A program made the position numbers and the translations under genes. A stretch of DNA of 64,000 bases. It comes from Epiperipatus broadwayi. Its lineage: Eukaryota; Onychophora; Udeonychophora; Euonychophora; Peripatidae. Positions 1 through 16,138 of this stretch are shown in pieces (position 1 is the stretch's first letter; each line of letters starts with the position of its first letter). The DNA is taken from contig JAQFVV010012499.1 of the NCBI GenBank assembly GCA_028023455.1, forward strand, positions 1,432,584-1,496,583, read 5' to 3'. A model generated the notes under the pieces. That model was not told the DNA's origin. It saw only the letters and a program-made list of their open reading frames with translations, and did no database searches.

Positions 1-1460
1 AATATTACTTTATAATTTTCAAAGTATACAGTAAAAATTACATAGTTCTTCAGTTTTTCATAATTAAAATTAAAAGACAAAACAAGAGACCAATGAATCA
101 ACTATGTTTATTACAGGAAATTATTTCCTTTAATTTTTTTGTAAATTAATAAAAAAAAAATCTCAGATGTATTACACACATATATATGTACATAAGTAAA
201 ATAATAAATTGACAATAGTCCATTTCAAATAAAATTCCGCATCTTTCGATAGAATGTAAAAAAAAAAAAAAAAACATTGTTACCAGGAAAAACATATTCA
301 TTTGCCAATTGGGAAGATTTTAATAGTTTTTTTAATATTTTATTTAGTATCATATAAAAATTTAAATATAGATTAACACTAATAATTAGAACTTTTTTTA
401 AAATTGGATAAGGGCTGTTTACATGGCCTTAGGCATATTTTAACATCCTCATAGATATACTCAATAAACTAGTTACCTTAAGTCCAAAATATGACTGAGA
501 TGAAGTTATTTTTCTGTACATGTCAAATTACATTTATGTATGTACATTCTTGAAAAGAAGGCTCTTGGGTAGTTTATTGGTAAATTCTTTTCCTTTATGG
601 TTTTAACATCTTAGTTGTAATCAGGTTTTATGTTTCCAGGTAAAGTTTGTCTTAAAAATTTCTTCACCTTCATGGTTGAGAAATGCATCTGTTTTAACTG
701 CCAATTAATATATGTGAAGCTATTTGGCACAGTGTTGGATCTGATTCAGAAAGCAGAGTTTGATGTCTTGATGGTTATGGCTCCATACTTTAGGAATGGA
801 GTTCTTGTAGTGGCTTCTAGACACACATTCCTGGAAATTCCTGTTGGCAGCAATGATCAAATACAAAAAGACAAAATTATGTTCTGAGTTCACCCTTTTT
901 ATATAGTTACTATCTTTACAAAGCACTTTTTGTTAAATTAAACAAGCCAAAAATTATTTCAAATCACCCACATTTATCAAATTCATTAGATAAGTAAACA
1001 GCATAATTACTGATAATAACTAACCACCGTAATCCTTAAAAATATGTTTAATTAACATTTTAAAACATTTCCAAAACAGAAAAAAAGCATAATCAAAAAA
1101 TATCACTTAATAATGAGATAAACTATTTTAGCAAACTTTACTAAATTAACCTGATTCTTTAGTTAGATTTAATTAAATTTTGTTCCTAGACCAGCTTTTA
1201 AAACAAATTTATTTTTAGTCAAAATAAATTAATTTTTTTTAAAACTAAACTTAAAATTGACAAAATTTTATATTAAGCACAAACCTTTATCAATATGTGT
1301 GTGTGTTTATAATAGAAACCTATATTTTATACAAAAATAAAATTTAATTTGTGAAACCTCAATTTTAATTTACAATTACCAACTACTTTTATTTTGAAAT
1401 ATAACATATAAATTGAAATAGATAACAATCTATCTCAAGATATATATAAATAAAAAAATG
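1..1460. other. AT-rich DNA, no gene recognised
   Basis: Very AT-rich sequence with short A and T runs. Open frames of 60 to 85 codons near positions 630-926 overlap on both strands and have no recognisable domain, so I treat them as chance. I see no tRNA, ribozyme or transposon ends here. Confidence 0.6.
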
Positions 1461-1464
1461 AATA

Positions 1465-1610
1465 ATATATTCATGTAATGATTAGAAAATTGTGCTAACA
1501 ATAGTGTTGCAAAGTAACTATCAATTATTATTGTCAGCCTTAGAGTTAAATATGAGTTTACAATAGTTTTTTTGTCATAGGTATACTTAGAAATAAATGA
1601 AAATATTTGT
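1465..1610 (+). repeat. Interspersed repeat, copy 1 of an inverted pair
   Basis: This segment matches the reverse complement of about 4140-4285. Shared blocks include TGTAATGATTAGA, GTGCTAACA-like and GTAACTATCAATTA, in the same order, followed by CAATAGTTTT and TAGAAATAAA. A third partial match (GTGTAATGATTAGAAAAATG) lies at about 1843, just past the AT tract. The pair is diverged, so it is an old dispersed repeat of unknown class. Confidence 0.6.
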
Positions 1611-1768
1611 TTATTTCCAACTCAAGGTATTATATAAATTTAAACACAGACATATACTTATATAGGTAACAAAAATTAAATGAAGTTCATCCTCTCTTTA
1701 CATCCTATAAAAATCATTTCTCTCATCCAGAGATCTATGTATATTAAATGAAATATTATCATAAATCA

Positions 1769-1830
<62 letters not shown>
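1769..1830. repeat. (AT)n microsatellite
   Basis: About 31 uninterrupted AT dinucleotides. It sits beside the TGTAATGATTAGA repeat motif, as if the repeat ends in the microsatellite. Confidence 0.95.
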
Positions 1831-1832
<2 letters not shown>

Positions 1833-1984
1833 GATTATTTCAGTGTAATGATTAGAAAAATGTATTAATTTTTACTAGATAATTATCAGTTACTATTTAC
1901 ATTCTTTAATCTAATTTTATTCTTCTTCTTCCTTTTCCTATGTATTGATTTCTACTTTAACAGATCATACCATTTACAACTTTC

Positions 1985-2075
1985 TTAAACACTTTATCAA
2001 TATTCTTTATTTATATCAGAACTAACAATTTTGACTGTCCTACAGTCATCATCAGAGCTACAATATTCAAATATA
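1985..2075 (-). other. Hammerhead-like motif, decayed, PLE-associated type
   Basis: On the minus strand a CTGATGA box is followed by a 7-bp perfect hairpin (TGACTGT/ACAGTCA, loop AGG) and then AAAT where GAAAC would be expected. A TCGAAAC to TCAAAAT change is what CpG decay would give. The same layout (CTGANGA, hairpin, AAAAC) recurs at 44.03 kb and 44.34 kb. Motifs of this kind are known near the ends of Penelope-like elements. The extra base after the CTGATGA box means this copy is unlikely to be active. Confidence 0.35.
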
Positions 2076-2229
2076 TAATTATATAATTAATTCACTTATA
2101 CACATATTCATATACATAATTAAATATACAAAAATAAACAAAAATAAATTATACATTTTAATCTGACCATTATAAATAATCATTTCCCATTTTATTCATT
2201 TATTCTTAACACTTCTGATGCCCAATATA

Positions 2230-3060
2230 CTGTTTGGCTGAGTGAGTTAAAACTCTAAACTTTTGATTGGTCAATTACAGAATCAACAATAAAAATATAT
2301 TCATCTTTTAATATTATATTCGTTTTAGTTTTGTTTGTAAAAAGTATATTAATAATGTCAAATTATGAAAGTGAACGAAAGTTTTTTTAAAAAATAATTG
2401 TCTATTTTTTATTATAAAAATATTTTATAGTGATGAAATTAAAAACAACATCTGTAACCAATAGAAAATGTTGCATACATCATAAACTTTCTTTCTCAAT
2501 TTACATTGTGAAATAGTAAAGAATTTTTTGCTAAAATGTTACTATTTTTTTTAAATAACTATATTTTCAGCATATTTTACCAAAATACATTATAATATGT
2601 AAATAAATGCCAGAAAAATACTCTAAAGTATTAATTTTGGTGTGAAAATAAATTAAAAGCTTGGGGCAATTTAAAATTTTGACAGGTATGAAAATTGTTT
2701 TTAGCAATGGTTTCTTTTTCAATTTACGTTTGTGTAAACATATACAACTTTTTACTAGTATCTTACTATTTTTCTAAAATAACTATATTTTTCAGTATAT
2801 TTTATGAAAATAATTCATAATATGTAAGAAATATAATAAAAAACATTCAAAGATATTAATTTTCATTTTCAAAGTCAAAACAGAAGTTGGAGCTATGAAA
2901 ATTAGTTTCATTTGGCAAAAATCGAAGCAGCCAATCAAAATTTACAAAGGTGTGGATTCTCTCTTTGTTCAAACTTAGAATTCCTATATTTATTGATTTT
3001 TTACTTGCAAAATAATTCAAGAAAAGGTAGTATCGTATGGTACTTTTAACATTTAAAATA
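2230..3060 (+). repeat. Dispersed repeat family R22, copy 1
   Basis: Homologous to 21596-22260 and 22335-22930. Shared landmarks in order are: TTGATTGGTCAA, a 'TTTAGTTTTGTTTGTAAAAAG' type block near 2330, TATGAAAGTGAACGAAAG, an AGCATATTTTA.CAAAAT block, and TTATTGATTTTTTACTTG near the end. The block around 2540-2640 is repeated in diverged form at 2755-2880, so this copy has an internal duplication. No coding capacity, terminal inverted repeats or target duplication were seen. Confidence 0.75.
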
Positions 3061-4139
3061 AGCCTAAATATGCTACAATAACATAAAAACTGCCAGAATT
3101 ACAGCAAGTTAAAAATGTGTGTGAGTTTACATGAAACAAGCACTTAACTAAAGTTGTAAATGGTCTAATGAATTTGCTTTACTTATACACAATGATTTTT
3201 TTCTTGTATTTATAAGAAATACAAGGTCCTGTTTTATTTTTAATTCTCTGAGTAAAAACTCTGCCTGTCAAAATTTTGAATTGAACCTAGCGAATCTTCT
3301 ATTGAACACTTCTCCATGTTTGACATTTTATTATTACAATTAAACTTGATATCTAATAATTTTAATATTTTAATTTACTAATATAAGCTTTCAAGTGATA
3401 CCAATATTAAATATTCATTTTTTTATAATATGAAAATAAATAAATGAAGTTCATATCTATAACAATAAAGCACAATGCCTTTGAATGTAATTTATGTACT
3501 TAAAAATTTAGAAAACCAAAATATTAAATTTTTAAATTTTATATTAATGAAAAATGATGTACTTAGGATTACTTATCATCAAAGAAAGAAAAAAAATTGG
3601 AAATTATTAAATTATTTGAATTCTATTTACTGTTTTGACAAAATCAATTTCTTTATATCCAATAGAAAGTGCTTCTAGTTGCTGTAATGAACTTTCTAAG
3701 AGTTGTATTTGTAAAAACAAATTGTTTTCAAAGACAAACTCTTATTAATGATGTAGTTTTAGTTTAAAAATGTCTTTTACAAAAAGATTGCATCATGAAC
3801 ATTAATTTGTAAAGTAACTACATTTTTTCTTTATAAATCTACAATATTTAATAATTGGGCCACAAACTAAAATCTACAGCCTGTCAATCATGCAAATAAT
3901 CCATATAATGATGACATCTTCAGTATTTTACTAAAAATTAATACATTAAAATTGTAGCAGCAAACCAACACAAACTGCAATATAAGGTTATAGATGGGCT
4001 TAAAACAATTGTAGCACTATTATAATGCCTTAAATATCAAAAAACTTTGCAATTTCACAGGTGACTTAACTGATAACATTAATCCAAGATAATCTTAATG
4101 ACCACATATATCTGAAAATACCTTAAGCTAGTAATAAAT
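3061..4139. other. AT-rich DNA, nothing recognised
   Basis: The open frame at 3475-3678 (67 codons, Lys/Asn/Phe-rich) has no recognisable motif and is what base composition this skewed would give by chance. Confidence 0.5.
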
Positions 4140-4285
4140 AATGACATCTTTTATTTCTAAATAAACATAAAATAAAACTATTGTGAGCTTCCAGATAAGC
4201 TTACAAGTTTTCAATAGTAATTGATAGTTACCTCTCAATACCTCTGCTAACACACTTCTCTAATCATTATATAGTAATGATTCCA
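4140..4285 (-). repeat. Interspersed repeat, inverted copy of 1465-1610
   Basis: The reverse complement aligns with 1465-1610 through the blocks AATGATTAGA, GTGTTAGCA, GGTAACTATCAATTACTATTG and CAATAGTTTTATTT. See the first copy for detail. Confidence 0.6.
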
Positions 4286-4744
4286 CTCATTTCTCTTTTA
4301 TTTCATAATTAATACATTGAAATGTGTAATTTGATATATATATATATATAGTACCAAGGCCAATTTGGTATATGTATATAAGATAATTTCGTCTAAAAAA
4401 ATTATTAAAAAAAAAAAAAAATTTCGTAAAAGAGTTTGAAATAAAAGATTAAAAGTGGGAATGGGGTTTTCTTAAAGTCAAACTAAAAGTGTTATAAAAG
4501 AAAGTAAAGTTTTTCTAAATTAGTATTCGTAAAAATAAGTAATTTAAAATTTAAAAAAAATATAAATCTCTTTTCATTCAAGCTTATTATAATAAATTAT
4601 ATATGTGTGTGTGAGTGTAAATAAATGTATGCATGTTAGAATAATATTAAAAAAATATATATATGTAAATGAAAGTTAAAAAAAATTATATTTGGAAAAC
4701 ACAGTGATGGCTATTAAGTTAAATAAAGATTTAAAAAAACCACA

Positions 4745-5335
4745 CCAGCGGTGGGCTACTAATTAAAGATATAAAAAACAATACGTTTATGAAAGCTACT
4801 ACTAATTAAACAATCGTCAAAAACACGTTATCATAGGATTAATTACCAATGGAATTCGACAACAGATATTTGCCAGAGGATATTACACAGACAACATGTT
4901 GCAGGTATAAATAGATTTTTTTTATCGGACAATTAATTGAGTCAGTTTTTTCAGTCTAGTTTGCAGTGACAGTCTTGTTTCAGTTGAGATAACAGTGCAT
5001 TTCTATTATGTATTTAAAAACAAAAATGCATTGTTGAGCAGCTTTTGGAAATAGACACTCGTGCTTCAGCCTTTTTAGTCCAACAACATCAACAAAACCT
5101 GCCTGTGAAATAATGTCTGCATAACAATTCAGAAATCCTCCGTCAAACGTTCAACTGTCTTCAAGAATAAAGCCAATGGATTCACATAAAATCTCTTCAA
5201 GAAACATCCAAATCTAACCGGTTAGATATAATCCATCAGAATCAGAAGCAGCCAACAACAAGCAATATCCCCGTTCCAAAAATCCTAGGTAAACATTTAT
5301 TTATTATCATTTATACGTAGTAGCCACCGCTGTAA
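4745..5335 (+). promoter_or_regulatory. TATA box, leader and possible splice donor bounded by a short inverted repeat
   Basis: A clean TATAAATAG lies at 4906-4914. GTCAGTTTTTTCAGTC begins near 4941, with an initiator-like TCAGT at a normal TATA spacing. Sequence of higher GC than the surroundings then runs to about 5288, where CCTAG is followed by GTAAAC, a good splice donor. The segment is bounded by CAGCGGTGGGCTACT (about 4747) and its near reverse complement AGTAGCCACCGCTG (about 5320). This could be a retroelement promoter/LTR or a host 5' non-coding exon. No protein-coding frame follows. All of this is motif-based inference. Confidence 0.3.
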
Positions 5336-8100
5336 TTCGTAAATATTCAAGATTCAAATTATATGAACTCTATCATACATAAAATGAACTATTGATATAT
5401 GTGTTTAAGTTTCAAATGCTATTAATGCTTTATTATTATATCTGTGAATGATATATGAGTTAATATGTGTGTGATCATTATATTAGTGTTATTTGTTAAA
5501 TTAGATAAATACCAGTGTTCTACTATTAAAATCTACAAGAATATTTAAACTAATTTAGAAATGTTAATTTAGAATGTGTGTGTATTATATTAAATTTATA
5601 AAGATGTTTAAATTTAGTCAATAAATGTTGGGTAATAAATTATCTTTAAACTTAATTAATGATAATTAAAATAAAATGTCTTCAAACTTAAACTTTATTT
5701 GCCGGTCAATTCTTTTTACCAACCTTTTTATTAATTCTTTCCACCACAAATTTTGTATAATTTTATTATTGAATTAAAATTAGACTGAGCTAGTTTTAGG
5801 GAATGTTTCGAGAGCTGGATTATGAGCCTACTGCCCGAATACATTAGTCCTCAGACTAGCTGGTGCCCCGGGATTTACCCAAAAACAAATAAAGTATTTG
5901 GATAGTAGGGGTTTGAATCTAGCAGCTGAGATGGGCCATTGTTGATAGTTAAAGCTATCAATAAGATCTCCAATTTTGCTCGAACGTGCCGGTTCATCCA
6001 CGTAACATTTATAAGATTATAAATGTATTAGGAAGGAGTTTGAAACTGGCCAAAACTTATATGTACGTATAAGTAGGTGATTTCAGTGGATTGACCCGGT
6101 ACAATATATATATATGCACACCCATAAAGAATAATTTGCTGTCTTTCTTATCCTCACATTTGTAATAAACCCATCATTTTTTAAAGTGGCTATAAGCCTA
6201 AAAACAAATTTTCATCAAATATAACTAAAACGTTTAACTCTACTATACACATAAATATAAGATATACATACATTTTATATGCTTATTTTTATATAACTAA
6301 TAAAAATATTACAACTTATTTTATTCACTTAAAATTATATTTAAAAACTCATTAAAGTTTTCTGTTGGAAAGTTCATGATTCTCTATAAAAAAGTTTAAC
6401 TTGTTAGATATAAAAACTAAAAAAGAAATTTATTTTAAAAAAAGAAGATAAATCAAAACATAAAGATCGTATATAACTAGGATTATGATTTTACATGTGT
6501 TTAACTAAATGGGATTGTTTTTACTTTAAACGTGAGTATACATAAATTTATTATTAGACTGTGTTCATTATTATAGATAAACAACTTCCATATTTCTTCA
6601 TTCTTTTTTATTTCATAAATAATTTCATATAAATAAAGATACAATAAAAGACAAATAATCTCCAATATGCATTTCATTTCTGAACCAGCACTCATCAGTT
6701 GGGTCAGGTCATCATCTCTCATATACATTTTTATTACATGAAGATTTTTACTGTTGTTTATATTCAAGCTTAAATCGAAAAAGCCACATAAAGAATTTAT
6801 ACATCATGTTAAATAATGTCTGGAATTTGTAAAAAATTAAAGGATCGCTTTTAATTTTGTGAGAATGTCTAACTTTCCTAATTTTTCAGAAATTGGATTT
6901 TTCTAACAGAAATTATAGTATTTACAATATTCGATAATAGCAAGAATTGCAAGATTTTTCTTTTTTGTTACAGAAGTACTTAATTTCTGAATAACTAACT
7001 ATAATAAATACAAAAGTTATAAAAAAAAAAAACTAAAACATTAAAATTATGAGTTATATTTTAATGAAAAATATATTTTAATCAATAAATATTAATTTCA
7101 TTTATAAATTTATATTTTATTTCCGGATTCTATAAAATAATAGAGCAGTATAATTATCAAGCAGAGTTTTCATTCTGTTTTTTTTTTTTTTTAAAAAAAA
7201 AAAACATTTCTACTGTAAAAATACAATTTAAAAATAATATTTTGGAATAAAATCCGGATTAATTTAATAGTTGCCTCATTAATTAATTTATAAGTATCAG
7301 TACAGTTTTTATTCTTAAATTTAATATTTTAACATTGCATCTTGAATTCTGATTTTGCATAGAGAAGAAAAAATAAATGAATATGAAACTAGGTCTATAA
7401 AGTTCTTTATTGAACATAGAGTAAAGGATTACAAATAAAGTGATGACCTTTGAACATTAGTAATAATAGTTTGCCATTGTTTTCATTATTTTAACACAAT
7501 TTATTATAGAAACATTAGAGAGTATTTAATAAAACTAAATATATGCAAACACTAGTGTGTCAGTATACATATTTACATGTCTGTGATTAGAAATTACTTC
7601 TATAGGCATAAGTTGAATTTGAGAATAAACTAGTCGGCTTCCTATTTAATGAATATGAGTTATTGCAATCATTTAATTTTAAAAATGAATTAGTAATCCA
7701 AATTTGACTATCTGTATTATAATTGGTGATAACTATTCTCTGGTAGCCAGAAGCACCTCAAAATCTTTAAAAATGTTCAAAAGAATAATAATAAAAAAAA
7801 CAACTAAGAAAAAAGTATTAAATGCCAAAAAACATTAAATTCTTTTCAAAACCACTGACAATATGAAAAGATAACTACATAAAAGTACAGACAGTAAAAA
7901 AAAAAATTTCTGAAGAATTGATAAAATCTAAATATAATAAATAAATAAATAAATAAATCATCCTAAAAATATGTGAAAATCTGTAGGGTTTAAGATCTAA
8001 AAATATAAATATATTAAATCAATATTTAAGTTTCATAAAAGGATTTAAGTGAAATTTTTAAATAAACTACAAGTTTACAAAAATGACATTGTTAACAGAT
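5336..8100. other. AT-rich DNA; slightly GC-richer patch at 5.78-6.12 kb
   Basis: The patch at 5780-6120 (containing GGTGCCCCGGGATTTACCC and GAACGTGCCGGTTCATCC) is less AT-rich than its surroundings and may be part of an old element, but I could not assign it. The 88-codon minus-strand frame at 6501-6767 has no recognisable domain. 7170-7205 is a T-run followed by an A-run. Confidence 0.5.
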
Positions 8101-9129
8101 ATTATTAATCTTCAAAAACAGTCCAATGAGGTTTTTTCATTAAAACTAGAAAATCATGAAGATGATTCTAACTTGAATGACATTACTAAGAACATAATTA
8201 TTATTGCATTATGATTTTTTACACAGATATATAAAAAATGCACTGTCACCTGGAAATTTTCATCTGAGATAAAGCAATATTAAAAAAGGAATATGGAAAC
8301 ATTTATGAGTGGCATATTAAAAAAGAAATTGAATATCTGGAAATTTACAAAATGAAATAGAAAAATATTAATTATGACAAAAGAAAATATATTTATGAAG
8401 TGGCAGAAAAAAAGAAGAAAAATGAAAACAAAAATTTTAAAAATATAAGAAAATTATCTTGACATTGGAAAAAAAGTTACTTCAGCAAATTAAAAAAATG
8501 GTAATTTTAATAAAACAATTGACAACATCATGAACTATGGAGGTAAATTCTATATTTAAAAACTATATAATAATAAAGAGTAAAAAAAGAAATTAATCTA
8601 TATGATTATAATACCATATTTTAAAATTGCAAATATTTTAAATGCAAAGTGGATATTGCATTAAATTGATGAAGAATAGAAAGTTCAAAGAAGTGATGAA
8701 ATTATTACAGATATTTAAAATAAAACTGATGAAGATGCAGATAAAATTGTTGGTAATTCTGTATACAAAATTTCTAAATGATGAAGTTATATTATAAAGT
8801 TGCAAATCTGTAGTTGTGATATTCAAATTCATAAAAATGTAAAAAAATAATAGAAATTATAGACTTATTAATCATTTATAGTTTTTTACAAGATCTTGAT
8901 TAAGATCATTTCAATTTATCTACATAACTTTAGACTTAAACCAATCACAAATAAATAGTATTGATTTTAAAATGATTTTAACATTTTAGTATTAAGAAAC
9001 ATTATAAAAAAAACCAGCAAATGTGAGTTGTCCCTATGTTTTGTATTTTGCACTATAAAAGAACATTTCATTCAATAACAATTTCAACAATGGCATTATA
9101 ATTTTGAGACATAAAGATATAAATCCATA

Positions 9130-9680
9130 ATATTCTTAAATTCTGATGAGTACTTAACAAAGTGCAACAGTGCTAGTCAGATTTCAAGATGATATTAAAA
9201 TGAATAACACTAATAACAGGGTATTTCACCTCTTCAAAACTTATTTCTAGATTAAATTTGAAGGCTAAAGAAAGAAAAAATAAATGGTGATTAAATAAGT
9301 TATTCAGATGATATGATTGCCTTTGCAAATGATATTTCAGAGTTTTAAAAAAGTTTTCAAGAAGTATAAAATGAAAGCAAAAAAATAAGACTAATGACCA
9401 TTTGTGAAAAAAATGAAAGCAAGAAAATAAGACTAATGACCATTTGTGAAAAAATAATTTTCAATGTCATTTCAAAAAAGAATTAAAAAAAATTGATGAT
9501 AATAAATTAACAATAACCAACAAGTGTGCATATGTTGGTTAGATTATTAATATAAATGAATGTTTTTCAAGCTCTTCTAATAGCAGCATCTCCAAATTGA
9601 AGATTCTTTGCACCATCTCTACCCTTTTATACTATGCATCAGTCTTTTAGAAAGTTGTTACATTTCATATACATAGTAAA
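9130..9680 (+). pseudogene. LINE reverse transcriptase remnant
   Basis: Reading across frameshifts and stops, 9280-9345 gives ING, then SYSDDMIAFANDISE. This matches the catalytic YxDD block of non-LTR retrotransposon reverse transcriptases, where a Y-A/S-D-D core is followed by hydrophobic residues and a 'dLq' segment. Downstream, 9515-9660 can be read as TNKCAYVG, then SSISKLKILCTISTLLYYAS, which resembles the region after the palm ('YLG ... i..Ri..ak ... llYgsE'). A 53-bp direct duplication at about 9370-9460 interrupts it. The element is dead, with several stops and frameshifts. The clade cannot be assigned; 8100-8840 may hold more 5' debris. Confidence 0.6.
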
Positions 9681-9748
9681 AATATTACAAAGAAATCAAG
9701 TCATATGTCACATGACCGAATTTAACAAGCTTGTATTACAAATGTTAA

Positions 9749-9802
9749 ATAAAGAGCTCACAAATGCAAAGCTTGTTAAGAGCTTATTTGTGAGCTCTTT
9801 AT
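9749..9802. repeat. Perfect 17-bp-arm hairpin around a shared SINE-tail-like motif
   Basis: Arms at 9749-9765 and 9786-9802 are exact reverse complements (AAAGAGCTCACAAAT and its partner). The loop is GCAAAGCTTGTTAAGAGCTT. Loop plus right arm match 21324-21357 with few differences. In both places the motif runs straight into a TA-rich tract, as a retroposon 3' tail would. See 21324. Confidence 0.8.
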
Positions 9803-10500
9803 ATAATAATAGTACAATATATTGAAAATCTGACCACGTTAGTGTATACAGAGACAAATTTTGCACTTACATACTTTTTTATAAACCTACTAAATAAATA
9901 AACAGATATATGCATATTTAACCTTACTAAATTTAAAAATTAGTTAAAATACATAAGTTCAATAATAGACATGTATTTACAAAATGAAATAATTTTTAAA
10001 ATTATAAATGTAGAATAAATAAATAATTAACAAATTATATTAGAAAATATTAAAAATATATTTTATTTAAAAAATAATGTAACTTTTTTCTTATTCTTCT
10101 AGAAAATACTATTTTTTTTTTAGAAAAAAATTAACTGAAGGATATTTTTTATTTAAAAACATTTTCATTTGGATATAAATTTATATATAAAATAATGGTC
10201 CCTGTTCTATATGGAGCCAAGGGCTCAATTTTTATTCTCTGTTAAATAAGTAATAATAAATACATAAAAAATATCCCATTAAGATTTTATGTGAGTTTTT
10301 TTCAAAAATTTATATTTTAAGAATTGATATTGTTTTCCAAACTTATGAAAATTTAGAAAAAGTGAAAGTTAATGCAAATATAAATGTTTTAAAAATAAAA
10401 TGAATATTTTTCTGAGGAACATTAATAAAACTGAAATTAGACATAGAGAAGTTAAATTTTATTTTAAAAAATATACACTTAAGGATGAAATTTTATAATG

Positions 10501-14262
<3,762 letters not shown>

Positions 14263-14660
14263 CACATAATTATTGATATTAATAATAATAATTTAAACAT
14301 AGATTAACTTTAAAGGAGTATCTGAACCCCCCCCCTTTTAGATTAAATGTTAGAAATGAATAACAAATAATAAAAATATACTTAAATAGTCCTTCTGGAT
14401 TGTCCTTCCAATCTCTGGTTTCCATTTTTTCCTTCATTTGTTTGTTTATGTGTAGACACGGCTTTATATGAAAGAGTCACTGTTATATGAGTTCAATTCC
14501 TATGCCAAAATGTAACCAAGATTTCATGCTGATTATAAGATTTTCTCCAATTGTGTTTTGGGGATTAACTACACTTTACAGCTAAAAAGAATTTGCTTTT
14601 AATTTTTGACATGTAAAAGTCCACTTATTGATGTATTTCTCAGTTCACTTATGACCGATT

Positions 14661-14741
14661 TGATGCTTCATATGAGATTGTAGTGTTCAGATTAATGCTT
14701 CATATGAGATTGTAGTGTTCAAATTTGATGCTTCATATGCG
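14661..14741 (+). repeat. Short tandem repeat, period about 33 bp
   Basis: ATGCTTCATATGAG begins at 14663 and 14695 and a variant at 14728, each followed by ATTGTAGTGTTCA in the first two units. About 2.5 copies. Confidence 0.85.
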
Positions 14742-16084
14742 AAATTAAAATCAATTTTTTCTCTATAGTTTAAGTTTCATCATTCACTGATTTCCTGATA
14801 AATTAGGTATATTTAGATATAAGACAAATCATGAAGTTGATTAATTTCAGAGAAAATGGAATGTGCGCCTAATATAAATTTACTTGAGAGTTATTTTTCT
14901 AAGGATGTTATTAAATTTGTCTAAGTTTTATCATTCAGGAGACAGAATAAAAAATTAACAACAAACAATTTCTTTTCTCTCTCTCTTTTTTTTAAATTTT
15001 CTTTAACTCCTCAACTAGGATTTCTTGGGATAGCTGATGATGAGAGAGCCCGAAAAGAGAAAGAGCGAGCCTACCAACCCTGCTAAAGACAAATCAAGCT
15101 CTTATATTGTCTGGGTTCCTTCACCCCCCCCTGAATGGTTGACCTTCCAAACCATTCATGTCAGTGATTTCCTTGATTAATTGTCTATTGTTTTCCCTTT
15201 TTGTTGTTTAAAACTTATCCCTTCCTGAATGACTGATCTGCCAAATTCATGTCTGCATTCCAATGCCCATTATTTTTAAACTTACATTCCTGTCTCACAG
15301 ATATCACACAATTTACTTTAGTAGTTTTTTGCTCATGGAAATCTTCCCAAAGAACAAATGAAAGAAAACTCTTTTTTTCCCTTTTTCTTTTTTCTTTAAT
15401 AATAATAATAAAAAAATGTATAGCAACCCAACTTCAAACTCAGAATCTAGACTGAAATTTTGGGCTGCTATTAATGAACTATTACAATGAATTAATTCTT
15501 CTTTAAAGGAGTTCCCCACAAGATAACATGGGATAATTATTATTCAATCATGAACTTTATAATCTAAAATTTCCAACTAAATCATATACATACATGCATC
15601 CCTCACACATGCAATTCTAATTAAACCGATTGCTCAATACTTCTGATTAATTCTTAATCTCTTTTTTTTTTACAAATTAATTTTATGAATTATTGAGTTT
15701 TAACTTATTATTGTAAAATTACGATTATCTATTTTCGCTCTCCAAAGTAGTTTTGTAAATCGCACAAACCCCTCCCTTCTTTCCAATCTCCAAGTATTAA
15801 AATGATGTATAAATATTGCTAATCTATAAATTTCTCAACTATATCTTTGGCTATTAAATTGTACTATGAATCAATACTAAATAAAACAATTTTTATAACA
15901 AAATGTTTAGTTTGCATACTAAGTAAAAACTACACAATCCCCAAGAATATGACTTGGGTTCAAACCTAGCATTGGCTAGAAAGTTTGTCTATTAAAAATA
16001 TACAGCTCATGAGGAAAATCTTCATTAAACATTGTCTTATATAGCTAAGTCTAAATCTAATGGAGCTTTGGGCAAACCCAAGGG

Positions 16085-16138
<54 letters not shown>

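Noticed and set aside
9141-9180. Hammerhead-like CTGATGA with a 6-bp pairing stem and AGTC
   Set aside because: GAAA is absent (AACA instead), stem I pairs poorly, and the segment lies within the LINE reverse transcriptase remnant, so coincidence is more likely.
15030-15065. CTGATGATGAGAGAGCCCGA, followed by GAAAAG-like text
   Set aside because: The stem II halves are not complementary and no stem I partner follows; not a hammerhead.
15945-15975. GGTTCAAACCT, a possible pol III B box
   Set aside because: No A box at the right distance and no cloverleaf; isolated 11-mer match.
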